Of a stretch of DNA of 32,132 bases, positions 20,922 through 29,800 are shown one piece after another. The translations under genes were made by a program, and so were the position numbers. The number at the start of each line of letters is the position of its first letter. The first letter of the stretch is position 1. Source of the stretch: Anaeromyxobacter oryzisoli (GTDB taxonomy: Bacteria > Myxococcota > Myxococcia > Myxococcales > Anaeromyxobacteraceae); contig NZ_JALCZA010000053.1 in NCBI RefSeq assembly GCF_022690765.1, positions 1 through 32,132 of the forward strand, written 5' to 3'. The notes under the pieces were generated by a model, which saw nothing but the letters and a program-made list of their open reading frames with translations, was not told the DNA's origin and did not search any database.

Positions 20922-20976
20922 AAGCCGCCGCGCCCGGCGAGCGTGCGCTCCGCCCGCACCGTTCCCCACAGCCGGG

Positions 20977-20991
20977 TGACGTAAAACGTCA
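20977..20991. promoter_or_regulatory. Palindrome TGACGT-AAA-ACGTCA, candidate enhancer site
   Basis: A perfect dyad with 6-bp arms stands about 120 bp upstream of the predicted pilA start site, a typical distance for an NtrC-class activator. It lies in the divergent pilH-pilA region, so it could also touch pilH. TGTCA is present at 21023-21027 as well. Confidence 0.45.
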
Positions 20992-21077
20992 GCCCTCCTC
21001 ACCCACTGCCGCTCCGCGCGCGTGTCATTTTCTGGCCGGACTCCCGTGATCCGGCGAGGATGGCTCGCCTGCCCGGC

Positions 21078-21093
21078 TGGCATCAGTCCTGCT
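21078..21093 (+). promoter_or_regulatory. Sigma-54 (-24/-12) promoter of pilA
   Basis: The sequence TGGCATCAGTCCTGCT fits TGGCAYR-N4-TTGCW: the GG (21079-21080) and GC (21091-21092) are exactly 10 bp apart. The start site would be near 21104, giving a leader of about 78 nt to the pilA ATG. pilA is sigma-54/PilR dependent in several T4aP bacteria. Confidence 0.75.
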
Positions 21094-21181
21094 AAGAGAA
21101 AGAGCCGCCCGGGCGCTCGAACACCGCCGCCCGGTTCACCGTCGGCGGCGAAGCATCGGCGCTCCCGACCAGGAGGTCTCA

Positions 21182-21781
21182 ATGAAGAAGGCAGCCAAGG
21201 GCTTCACCCTCATCGAGCTCATGATCGTCGTGGCGATCATCGGCATCCTCGCCGCCATCGCGATCCCGAACTTCATGCGCTACCAGCTCCGGTCGAAGGC
21301 GGCCGAGCGAAAGACCAACCTCGAGGCGATCTTCAAGTCCGAGGAGGCGCTGCGGCAGTCGGAGCGCAAGATCAGCTCGACTTCCACGCCAGGCACCTAC
21401 TTCGCCTTCAGTGCGATCCCCACGGGCGTGACGGTCAATACTGCCAAGCAGCCCTGGGCAGCGACGGACCTCGAAACCGCCCAGAATATCGACTGGATCG
21501 TCCAGGGCTCGACGTATGGTCGGTATGAAGTCGCCGTCGCCGCGACGCCGGTCGCCATGTCGGCTTGCGGCTGGACGGACATCGACGGCGACGCCGTCCT
21601 CGCGGCAGACGCATTCTGGCAGCCGCAGCTCAAGGCGGACGGCAACGCACAGGTCGATCCCCCGGATGCGCCGTGCAGCGAGGGCGCTCCCGATTACGGC
21701 AACCACGCGGCGGCGTTCGGAGGGGTCGGGACGGATCCAATCGGCCAGGTGGTCCAGCTCTCGAAGGACAGCACCTTCTGA
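21182..21781 (+). CDS. pilA: Major type IVa pilin
   Basis: The 199-residue prepilin has a short leader MKKAAKG, cleaved after G7, then the classical start [24 protein letters not shown] with Phe at +1 and Glu at +5. The alpha-1 helix continues to about residue 55 ([23 protein letters not shown]). The globular part has two cysteines (MSACGWTD and [10 protein letters not shown]) that may form the D-region disulphide, and between them a calcium-loop-like [14 protein letters not shown] 21182 follows a strong AGGAGG (21171-21176). It is transcribed from a sigma-54 promoter and followed by a terminator. Codons in the second half (aatact, atatcg, gtatgg) look less GC-biased than those of neighbouring genes. 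Pilin is probably the substrate of the glycosylation block 4-9 kb away, which is inference. Confidence 0.96.
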   Translation: MKKAAKGFTLIELMIVVAIIGILAAIAIPNFMRYQLRSKAAERKTNLEAIFKSEEALRQSERKISSTSTPGTYFAFSAIPTGVTVNTAKQPWAATDLETAQNIDWIVQGSTYGRYEVAVAATPVAMSACGWTDIDGDAVLAADAFWQPQLKADGNAQVDPPDAPCSEGAPDYGNHAAAFGGVGTDPIGQVVQLSKDSTF

Positions 21782-21790
21782 GCGAGACCG

Positions 21791-21805
21791 CCGAGCGTCG
21801 CTCGG
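21791..21805. repeat. Short hairpin after pilA
   Basis: CCGAGCG-T-CGCTCGG is a perfect 7-bp stem just after the pilA stop. With the terminator at 21824-21859 it makes a double stem-loop 3' end, which may stabilise the abundant pilA message. Confidence 0.45.
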
Positions 21806-21823
21806 CGAATCCGAGTACAATTT

Positions 21824-21859
21824 GGGCGCCGCTCGCGAGGGCGGCGCCCTTCTCTTTTT
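21824..21859 (+). terminator. Rho-independent terminator of pilA
   Basis: A 9-bp GC stem GGGCGCCGC / GCGGCGCCC (21824-21832, 21841-21849) with an 8-nt loop is followed directly by TTCTCTTTTT. It ends 5 bp before the next start codon, so the PilG-like gene needs read-through or another promoter. Confidence 0.85.
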
Positions 21860-21864
21860 CGCGA

Positions 21865-22788
21865 ATGCACCGCACTCACCGAGAAACGTTCGCCGCAACC
21901 GCAGTCTTCATCCTGCTATCGGTACCGTTCGCTTGGACCTCTGCGAGGGTGCTCGAGCGAATGGGGCTCGATCGACCGTACGACCTCGACTACGTTCCGC
22001 GCGGCGAGGCGCTCCGATTCCTCTCGCCTGGAGTACGACTCTCCATTGCGGATGCGTTCTGGCTCGACACCGTACAGTACGTCGGCGATCCGCGCGGGCG
22101 TCAGCGCGGATTCGAGAAGCTGTACCCCTTGGTCGACCTCGTGACCGACCTAGACCCGGGCCACGGCTACGCGTACCAGACCGCCGGGATCGTCCTGTCC
22201 GCGCAAGGACGGCTCGACGAGGCGGATCGCATCCTGAACAAGGGGATGGGCTCCGGCCGCCCGAACTGGTGGACCTACCCGTTCTACGTAGCGTTCAACC
22301 ACTACTTTTACCGGGGCGACTACGCCGAGGCAGCCCGCTGGGCCCGGATCGCGGCGCGCACGCCGGGGGCGTCGCCGAACATCGCCCATCTCGCCCTCGC
22401 CCTGGAGGTGAAGAGCGGCTCGCCGGACGACGCGGTGGCGTTCCTCCAGGAACTCCGGGGGGTCGCGAAGGACGAGAAGACGGCGGAGGCCCTCGACGAG
22501 CAGTACCGGCTCGCCCTCCTCCAGCGCGACTTCGCCCGCCTGGACGCCGCCGTGGCCGCGTACCGCGAGCGGACCGGCCGCGCCCCCGACCGGCTCGAGG
22601 AACTCGTGGTCACCGGGATCCTGGACCAGCTCCCACCCGAGCCCTACGGGGGCCGGTACACCATCGACGCCGAGGGCGTCGTCCATTCCAGCAAGAACGA
22701 CTTCCGCTTCGCCCCCGCCGAGCCGGGCCGACTCCAGCAGCCGGCGCGCCCGTACGTGTGGCGCCCGTACTCTCCGGAGCTCCCGTGA
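21865..22788 (+). CDS. PilG-like pilus accessory protein with TPRs
   Basis: The 307-residue protein begins with a single N-terminal TM helix (FAATAVFILLSVPFAWTSARV) and is otherwise soluble, so it is probably anchored with its bulk in the periplasm. It holds TPR-like helices (YAYQTAGIVLSAQGRLDEADRILNKGM; YFYRGDYAEAARWARIA) and a C-terminal segment typical of TPR-plus-linker proteins (DRLEELVVTGILDQLPPEPYGG), which resembles a pilin-type C-terminal fold. It lies between pilA and the permease, the position of pilG in M. xanthus, which works with PilH and PilI. The stop overlaps the permease start by 4 bp, so the two are translationally coupled. ATG 21865 has no good ribosome site. Assignment rests on position and length; no enzymatic motif is seen. 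Confidence 0.72.
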   Translation: MHRTHRETFAATAVFILLSVPFAWTSARVLERMGLDRPYDLDYVPRGEALRFLSPGVRLSIADAFWLDTVQYVGDPRGRQRGFEKLYPLVDLVTDLDPGHGYAYQTAGIVLSAQGRLDEADRILNKGMGSGRPNWWTYPFYVAFNHYFYRGDYAEAARWARIAARTPGASPNIAHLALALEVKSGSPDDAVAFLQELRGVAKDEKTAEALDEQYRLALLQRDFARLDAAVAAYRERTGRAPDRLEELVVTGILDQLPPEPYGGRYTIDAEGVVHSSKNDFRFAPAEPGRLQQPARPYVWRPYSPELP

Positions 22789-23546
22789 CCAAGATCGCCG
22801 CCATCGCCGCCGTCACCTTCCGCGACGCGCTCCGCCAGAAGCTCGCGGTGAACCTGCTCGTCTTCGCGCTGCTCGTGATGGCGGCCTCGATCGTCCTGTC
22901 CGAGCTGACCTTCGGCGAGCAGTACCGGATCATCGCGGACCTCGCCCTCTCCGCGGCCGCGGTGTTCGGCACCCTCATCGCCGTCTTCGTCGGCGCGAAC
23001 CTGGTCGCCGGCGACGTGCAGCGCCGGACGCTGTACCCGGTGATCGCGAAGCCGGTTTCGCGGACGGAGTACCTGCTCGGCCGCTACGCCGGCCTGGTCA
23101 CCACATTGTCGCTCAACCTCGCGGTGATGGCGCTCACCACCTTTGCGGTGGTCGCGCTCTACCGCGGCAACCTCGGTTTCCTCCGGGACACGCCTGTCGT
23201 GGCAGCCTTCGTCGCCCTCGCCGCCCAGCTCGCGCTGGTGGGCGCGATCGCCCTGCTCTTCTCGAGCGTGACGAACGCGACCCTCGCCGCGATCTGCACG
23301 CTCGCGATCGCGGTCGCGGGTCACCTCTCCCGCGAGGCGATCCCGTACTGGCGGACGAGCGCCGTCGGCCGCGCCTTCGGCCTCGCCCTGCCGAACCTGG
23401 CCGCCCTCGACTACAAGGTGCAGGTGGTCTACCAGCAGCCGGTCGCCGCGGCGGACCTCGGGCTGAAGCTCCTCTACGCTGCGCTGTACGTCGCGGTCCT
23501 CCTCGCCGCCACCTCGGCGATCTTCTCGCGCCGCGACCTGCGCTGA
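22785..23546 (+). CDS. pilI: ABC-2-type transporter permease, PilI-like
   Basis: The 253-residue protein has six predicted TM segments: FALLVMAASIVLS, SAAAVFGTLIAVFVGANLV, LNLAVMALTTFAVVAL, AFVALAAQLALVGAIALLF, AICTLAIAVAGHL and LLYAALYVAVLLAATSAIF. It also has the ABC-2 cytoplasmic motif GDVQRRTLYPVIAKPVSRTEYLLGRY. The start is GTG 22785-22787 in the overlap GTGA with the preceding stop. The partner ATPase (PilH) is encoded divergently at 19935-20885 on the other strand, with pilA between them. In M. xanthus pilG, pilH and pilI are consecutive. Function in pilus assembly follows from that family; what the transporter moves is unknown. Confidence 0.85.
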   Translation: MTKIAAIAAVTFRDALRQKLAVNLLVFALLVMAASIVLSELTFGEQYRIIADLALSAAAVFGTLIAVFVGANLVAGDVQRRTLYPVIAKPVSRTEYLLGRYAGLVTTLSLNLAVMALTTFAVVALYRGNLGFLRDTPVVAAFVALAAQLALVGAIALLFSSVTNATLAAICTLAIAVAGHLSREAIPYWRTSAVGRAFGLALPNLAALDYKVQVVYQQPVAAADLGLKLLYAALYVAVLLAATSAIFSRRDLR

Positions 23547-23735
23547 TCCGGCGATTGTGGGGAAGCAGGAGCGGCGCCGGACCGATACCGACGTGCCCCG
23601 CCCACATGCAATCTTTACCCACCGGCTTGCAATGAATGTCGAGCCACCGGCCCGGCGCATCCTTTCCACCCCTGTGAATCCGCGGGGATCGCTCTCGGCC
23701 GTCCCGGCGCGGCGCTTGCTTCATCCAAGGGAGCC
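23547..23735. other. Intergenic region before the minor-pilin operon
   Basis: No gene is seen. The region has a relatively AT-rich part near 23605-23640 with two copies of TGCAAT (about 20 bp apart), and no clear -24/-12 or -35/-10 pair. A Shine-Dalgarno AAGGGAG (about 23727-23733) serves the next gene. Confidence 0.35.
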
Positions 23736-24467
23736 ATGAGGGGACGCCAGCACGGCTTCACCATGATCGAGATCGCGGTCGTGCTCGCGATCGTCGCCAT
23801 CCTCGCCGCCGCGGCCTACCCGATCTTCCGGGCGGCGACGCGCAACGCCAGCGTCGGCGCGACCGCCACCGAGCTGCAGATGCGGCTCGAGGGGCTGCCC
23901 TACAAGGCGATGTCGGACCAGCGCGATTACCTGTTCGTGCTCGCCGACACGCCGAACAACGACGCCTCCCAGTGCGGATCGATCGCGGATGCGGGCTGCG
24001 TCCGCGTCTTCGTGCTGCGCGAGCCGGACGCGACCTGGACGCTCGCGAGCTTCGACGTGAGCTCCCCCGGTAACGGCGCCAAGGTGGTGGACGAGTTCCG
24101 CCTCGGGAAGGGGATCCACTTCTACCTCCCGGCGGCCACGGCCACCCCCCTCCCCCCGCCGTTCGACCAGATCGCGACGCTGCTGTCCGACGGGACCTCC
24201 TCGCTCAAGACCTTCGACTCCGATCTCACGCCGACCTGCCCGGGGGCCCGTCGCTGCCTCGCGTTCCGGTTCCGCCCCGGGGGCGCGGTGGAGCTGGAGC
24301 CGCCGGACCGGAGCGCGCCCCCGAGCGATCTCGCCGCCAAGAACGGCCACGCCTTCGCGCTGGGCAGCGACATGGACGACCAGACCCGGGGTGCGGACCA
24401 GCGGGCGGTGCTGGTCGCGGTTCCCTCCGGGCTCGTGAAGGCCTACGGCGTCGCGCGGGTGCCTTGA
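23736..24467 (+). CDS. fimU: Minor pilin, FimU/GspH type
   Basis: The 243-residue prepilin has leader MRGRQHG, cleavage after G7 and mature start FTMIEIAVVLAIVAILAAAAYPIF with Phe +1 and Glu +5. A GspH/FimT-like C-terminal region follows, with alternating beta strands, a cysteine pair (QCGSIADAGCVRVFVLRE) and a second pair TCPGARRCLAFRFRPGG, whose last part is the FimU/GspH-type C-terminal strand. ATG 23736 follows AAGGGAGCC. It opens the cluster of four minor pilins and PilY1 that primes pilus assembly. The first of the set being FimU-type fits other T4aP minor-pilin operons. Confidence 0.88.
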   Translation: MRGRQHGFTMIEIAVVLAIVAILAAAAYPIFRAATRNASVGATATELQMRLEGLPYKAMSDQRDYLFVLADTPNNDASQCGSIADAGCVRVFVLREPDATWTLASFDVSSPGNGAKVVDEFRLGKGIHFYLPAATATPLPPPFDQIATLLSDGTSSLKTFDSDLTPTCPGARRCLAFRFRPGGAVELEPPDRSAPPSDLAAKNGHAFALGSDMDDQTRGADQRAVLVAVPSGLVKAYGVARVP

Positions 24468-24484
24468 TCATGGCGGAGACACGC

Positions 24485-25072
24485 ATGCGAACCCCCCGTC
24501 GGTTCCCCAGGTCCGCCGCGCGGGGCTCGTCCCTGCTCGAGGCGATGATCGCCCTCGCCATCCTGCTGGTCGGGCTCCTCGGCATGATGCGCCTGCAGTT
24601 CTACGGCATGAGCGCGACGCAGGGGGCGCGCGCCCAGACCATCGCGACGCAGCTCGCCACCGAGCTGGCCGGCGGGCTGGAGCGGCTCTCCCCGGACGAC
24701 GACCGCCTCAAGGGCGCGGCGGGCGCGACGACCGCCACCCCGCCGGCCCTCTTCGGCTACATCCTCGGCGCGAGCGGCTCGGTGCCGACGTCCGGCGTGA
24801 ACCTGCACTGGTACCAGGACTCGAACCCGATCCCCGGCGTCCGCCTCGACGCGACGCTCGAGCGGGATCCCGAGGACTCGAGCAAGCCGATCTACCAGCG
24901 GCGCTGGACGGTGTGGGACGCCGGGAGCGTCACCGGCGGCGCCGCCTCGAAGGTCATCGCGGTCTCGGTCATCTACCGCGAGCGGACCCTCCCGCAGCCG
25001 AGGGAGATCGTGGTCTACGCACACTCGGCGGTCACCGGCAGCTTCATGGCCAACCTCGCCGCCTTCAACTGA
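24485..25072 (+). CDS. pilV: Minor pilin, PilV type
   Basis: The 195-residue prepilin has a leader ending ARG followed by SSLLEAMIALAILLVGLLGMMRLQ: Glu at +5 and a hydrophobic alpha-1 helix, typical of PilV/GspI-type pilins. The rest contains beta strands (YQRRWTVWDAG; KVIAVSVIYRERT). ATG 24485 is chosen because GGCGGAG stands 6 nt upstream; another in-frame ATG at 24470 would add five residues and lies 2 bp after the fimU stop. Two basic residues near the N-terminus (MRTPRRFPR) give an unusually long leader of 16 residues. It is 2 bp from the pilW gene, so they are coupled. Confidence 0.88.
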   Translation: MRTPRRFPRSAARGSSLLEAMIALAILLVGLLGMMRLQFYGMSATQGARAQTIATQLATELAGGLERLSPDDDRLKGAAGATTATPPALFGYILGASGSVPTSGVNLHWYQDSNPIPGVRLDATLERDPEDSSKPIYQRRWTVWDAGSVTGGAASKVIAVSVIYRERTLPQPREIVVYAHSAVTGSFMANLAAFN

Positions 25073-25074
25073 TC

Positions 25075-26370
25075 ATGCGCGCCTCCCACCGCGGCTTCAC
25101 CCTCGTCGAGCTCGTCGTCGCCATGGCCGTCACCGTGATCGTGCTCGCGGCGGCGATGACCGTCGTCCGCGCGCAGCAGAAGGCCTACCACGACGGCGAG
25201 AAGCTGCGCGGCGCCCAGGGGAGCGGCCGCCGCGCCCTCCTCGCGATGGAGGAGGCCCTCCCGCGCGCCGGCTACGGCCTCGACGCGTCCCTCGCGCTCG
25301 ACCTCGTCCCCTGGTACGGGGGCCCCTGCCCGGCTGAGCTGGCGCCGTGCCCGCGCGACTCGACCACCAACTCCGACGAGCTCGTCTTCTACGCCCGCGA
25401 CCCCCAGTACTGGGTCGATCCCGCCGACAACACCGTCGCTCCCGCCGGGCACGCCTGGAAGGTCACCGCCGTGAGCGACACCACGCTGGAGCTCGCCGGA
25501 CGGGCGGGGGACGTCTTCCGGAAGGGCCAGATCTTCCAGCTCGTGTGCCCGGACGCCAAGTTCACGTACGTCACCTCCGATCAGAAGGTCGATCCGCTCG
25601 CCGCGGACGGAGCCGTGACGATCCAGCTCCTCTCGGAAGACACCGGCGACCCGTCGAACCCCTTCCGTCGCCAGGACGTCGCGACGGCTCCGGGGTCTTG
25701 CTTCGGGGGAGGCATCGCTCGCGCGTTCCTGATCGACCGCTACCGCTTCCACGTCCGGCCGTTCCCGGTGGGCGGCGGCGCGGGCGCGACCGAGTACGAC
25801 CCGTTCCTCATGCTCGACCAGGGGGTGGACCGGAACGATGACAACATCGTGAACGGAGCCGACGAGCAGGTCATCGCGGAGGGGATCGAGCTCCTCCAGG
25901 TCTCCTACATCTTCAACGGCGGCTCGACCATCGCGACCGCGGCCGGCGAGAACCCCGGCACCGCGATCACGTTCGCGGCGGCCGCGCCGAGCGCCGCGAC
26001 CACGGCGGCGGACACCATCACCACCACCCTCTTCCCCGGCGGCGCGCCGCAGCCCGGGCAGAGCGTCTACGGCGCCTCGAGCTTCTATGGCTACACCTTC
26101 GGGCCGCCCCCCGACCCGGTCCGGCTCACCAACGACCAGGCCAACATCCAGGCGGTGCACGTCGCGGTGCTCGCGCGGTCGGCGACCCCGGACCGCCAGG
26201 GCGCGGTCGGGCTCAACCCCGGGTTCCGCCTGCTCAACCTGGACACGCTGCCGGCCTGGATCACCGGCTACGCGGCGGCGCGCGGCGGGAGCGACGGCTA
26301 CCAGCGCGTCGTCCTCGAGGCCACGGTGAACCTGCCCAACATGGCCAACCGGGCGATGACCTACTTCTGA
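25075..26370 (+). CDS. pilW: Minor pilin, PilW type
   Basis: The 431-residue prepilin has leader MRASHRG, cleavage after G7 and mature N-terminus FTLVELVVAMAVTVIVLAAAMTVV, with Glu +5. The alpha-1 continues to QQKAYHDGEKLRGAQGSGRRALLAMEEALPRAGYGLDAS, the PilW signature. The long C-terminal region is beta-rich, with a cysteine pair CPAELAPC and SCFGG, and a calcium-loop-like DRNDDNIVNGADEQ (residues about 255-270). It is far larger than the usual 180-280 residues of minor pilins, and the C-terminal half may be an extra domain for tip contacts. It is 7 bp from the PilX-type gene. Confidence 0.88.
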   Translation: MRASHRGFTLVELVVAMAVTVIVLAAAMTVVRAQQKAYHDGEKLRGAQGSGRRALLAMEEALPRAGYGLDASLALDLVPWYGGPCPAELAPCPRDSTTNSDELVFYARDPQYWVDPADNTVAPAGHAWKVTAVSDTTLELAGRAGDVFRKGQIFQLVCPDAKFTYVTSDQKVDPLAADGAVTIQLLSEDTGDPSNPFRRQDVATAPGSCFGGGIARAFLIDRYRFHVRPFPVGGGAGATEYDPFLMLDQGVDRNDDNIVNGADEQVIAEGIELLQVSYIFNGGSTIATAAGENPGTAITFAAAAPSAATTAADTITTTLFPGGAPQPGQSVYGASSFYGYTFGPPPDPVRLTNDQANIQAVHVAVLARSATPDRQGAVGLNPGFRLLNLDTLPAWITGYAAARGGSDGYQRVVLEATVNLPNMANRAMTYF

Positions 26371-26377
26371 GGCCTCC

Positions 26378-26872
26378 ATGCGGAACGTCGTCCACACCAG
26401 GCATGACCGCGGCAGCACGCTGCTCCTCGTCATGATCCTCCTCACGGTCCTCGCCGCCATCGGCGCGGCCGCGGTCACCCTCTCCTCGCGCGACCGGATC
26501 AACGCCTCCGCGAAGACGCACCGCGACATGGTCGCGGCCTGCGCCTTGGCCGCGCAGGCGAAGATCTGGGCGGAGGTAGCCCAGTACGGGCCGCAGTGGT
26601 TCGGCAGCGGAAACCCGGTCGGCGAGCTGACCCTCAATGACGGCACCCGCCTCGGGCCGCTGCACTACGACCAGACGGCTGGCTCACTCTTGGTGAAGGA
26701 CGTGGTCCTCGGCCTCACCGCCGAGTACGGCGACGAGGCGATCGTGAGCCTCTCGAACCGCAGCTCGGGGCTGATGGGCTCCGGTCACACCTACCGCTGC
26801 GTCGCCCACTGCGTCGATCGGACCGGGCAGCGCGAGCTCGAGGTCGAGTTCCAGCTCCGGACCCGCATCTAG
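26378..26872 (+). CDS. pilX: Minor pilin, PilX type
   Basis: The 164-residue prepilin has leader MRNVVHTRHDRG (12 residues) and a mature start STLLLVMILLTVLAAIGAAAVTLSS. The residue at +5 is Leu, so the conserved Glu is absent, as in PilX and GspK-like tip pilins. The remaining 120 residues hold one cysteine pair (HTYRCVAHCVDRTG) and short strands. ATG 26378 is 7 bp after the pilW stop. The following pilY1 gene begins 14 bp later, with AGGAG just before it. Confidence 0.85.
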   Translation: MRNVVHTRHDRGSTLLLVMILLTVLAAIGAAAVTLSSRDRINASAKTHRDMVAACALAAQAKIWAEVAQYGPQWFGSGNPVGELTLNDGTRLGPLHYDQTAGSLLVKDVVLGLTAEYGDEAIVSLSNRSSGLMGSGHTYRCVAHCVDRTGQRELEVEFQLRTRI

Positions 26873-26886
26873 GAGATCGAGCCACC

Positions 26887-29800
26887 ATGCGCCGCACCGC
26901 ACTCCGGATCGCCCTCGTCCTCGCCGCAGCTGTGCTCCTCTCCACCCCGCACGCCGGGGTCTCGGGGACGTGCTCGAACTCCGCCGCGCGCAACCTGCTC
27001 GCGGGCGGCGCCACCGACGCGCTCCTGAATCCGCCCTGGGAGGAGGACAACGCGTTCTTCTCCAGCCAGGCCGGGTACCCGAACATCTTCTTCGTCGTCG
27101 GCACCGCCGACTCCATGGCGCGCCTGCCGCCGAACGGCCCCGCCTACCTCGGCGCGACCGGCTCGCCCATCCCGACCACCGGGATCGTCGGCTGCGGCCA
27201 GGACACGGTCTCCTCGACCCTCTCGTCCAACGCGATGCTCGCCGCGATCGCCGCGCGCGTCTACCACTCGCCGTGCGGGAAGACCACGCTCGAGGGGCTG
27301 GCCTTCGCTGGCCAGGGGACGGACTACGCCGCGGCGGCGGGGGCGGTCTGCCCGTACTACACGCCGTCCAACACCTTCGCCCTCGCCGCCGGGTTCGACC
27401 CGGACTTCTACGCGTCAGGGACCGGGCTCACCGTGGGGAGCGGCGCGCCCAACCTGTTCCCGAAGGATCTCGTCTTCCACGACAACGCCGGGACGGGGAC
27501 CGCCTGGGCGCGGACCGGCAACCTCCCCGGCGACCACAACTACGGGGACGGGTGGAGCTTCACCGCCGTCCACCCGTACCAGACCTCCACCCAGGCGAAC
27601 GGGAACAACTACAACTGGACGGCCGCGAGCATCGCGCAGTTCTGCGCGGACCAGGGGACCGCGCAGCAGGGGACCCAGAGCCGCCAGGACATCTGCAACG
27701 CGTGCCTCTCCAGCAAGGGCTGGTACTACGACGGCACCGTCCGGACCGCCACCGTGGACGGGGCGAGCGTCTCGTACCCGAGCATCTGGTACACGGGGAA
27801 CTACCTCAACTTCTTCCCGCCCAAGTTCGTCATCGCCCGCAAGGTGGTGAAGGACGTCATCGCCAGCCAGAGCCGGATCCGCATGGCGATGGCCCAGTTC
27901 GGCAGCAACGATTACAAGTTCATCTCCGACTTCAACCCGTCCTGCCAGTCCGTGTTCGGGGGCGGCAACTGGGAGAGCAACCGCTCGACCTACGTCAACG
28001 ACGTGAACGCGCTCGCGTGGGGCGGGACGAGCCCGCTCTCCAAGGCGCTCTTCGACGTCGGGCGCTACTACCACACCCCCTCGCTGCCCTGGTTCGGCCA
28101 GGGGTGGGCCATGAACGGCCCGGGGTGGAGCTCCAACGGCTCCGCGAACCAGCTCGCGGTGTGCTGGTCCTGCCAGCAGAGCAACGTCATCATCCTGACC
28201 GACGGGCAGCCCTCCCCCAACGACGGCGCCGACCTGCCGCCGGGCACCTCGAGCATCGCCGACTCGAACAGCGGCAAGTACGCCGGCGACGCGGCGACGG
28301 GCGTCCTCGGGGCGTCGCTCCGCGACTGCCCGCGCTGCGGCTACTTCACCGGCGCCGATGACTACAAGAACAACCTCACGCGCGTCGCGTTCTACCTGCA
28401 CAACTACGATCTGCGGAGCGAGCCGGCGGGTGCCTGCGGCGGCACCGGGACCACGCTGGACGGCCGCGGCAACCCCGGCAAGCAGACGCTCACCGTCTAC
28501 ACCGTCGGCTTCGGGACGGGGGCCGGGGACGCGACCCGCATCCTCTCCGACGCGGCGACCATCGGCGGCGGGATCGCCGTCCGCGCCCAGGCCGCGGACG
28601 AGCTCCGGTCCGGCATCTACCAGGTGTTCGCCGACATCAGCAGCCGGTCCACCTCGTTCAGCGTCGCCACCGTCTCGACCCTGCAGACGGCCGCCGGGAA
28701 CGCCGTGATCGTGCCGCGCTTCGCGCCGAGCCGCGACTCGCACTGGCCCGGCCACCTCTACCGCTACGAGATGTACAGCGAGTTCGTGAACGCGTGCGCG
28801 CCGGGCGGCGCCGGCGACCTCGACTGCGACGGGAGCTGCACCAGCACCTTCCTGCAGGACAAGGACGGCCACTTCATCGCCGAGGACGGCGACGGCAACT
28901 TCGTCCAGCTGAGCCCGAACCTCCCCGCCTGCGCGCAGACTCCGAAGTGCGTTGCGGCCGGGAAGCCGTGCGGCGCGCTCACCAACGTCCCGGCCAACCC
29001 GTGGTGGGACGCCTACCAGACGCTCCAGAACCAGACCTGGAAGACCCGCACCGTCTGGACCGCGTTGGACGACGCGGCTCCCGCGGGCACCATCGACTCG
29101 CACGACAGCACGGTCCGGCTCGAGGCGACCGACACCTTCGCGCAGACGCTCCTCCCCTACCTCGGCCTGGGCACCACCGGGACGGCCTGCGCGACCCTCG
29201 CGCAGAAGATCGAGACGGCGGGCGATCCGGTCACCGCGCAGGTGATGCGGACGAGCAAGCTCGAGTGCGCGAAGGAGATGATCCGGTTCGTGCTCGGCGC
29301 GGACGTGCTGAACGAGGCCGGGCGCCTGCCCGGCCAGGGCTGGCCGGCGCCGACGGCGAACGGCCTCCCCGCCACCCTCGGCGATCCGACGACCAACCCG
29401 CCGACGCCGCCGAACCTCCCGAACCAGGACCTGCTCCTCGATCGGCCGTTCAAGCTCGGGGACATCTACCACTCGTCCCCGGTGGTGGTGGACGCGCCGC
29501 TCCCCTACGACGGCATCCTCTGCCCGAACGGCCTCCACAACCAGTGCCTCGACTCGCTCTGGCGGACGCCCGTCAAGATGAAGGACGGCATCAACCAGTA
29601 CGATCGCTACTCCAAGTCCTCGCTGTACCAGTACCGCCGCAAGATGGTCCTGGTCGGCGCGAACGACGGGCTGCTCCACGCCTTCAACGGCGGCCGCTGG
29701 CACGCCAATCCGACCCCGGGCCAGCACAACGCCGCCGCCGACGATCCAGCGACCTCGAGCATCGACGAGTCGCTGCCGCCCTACAACGGGTACTACGACC

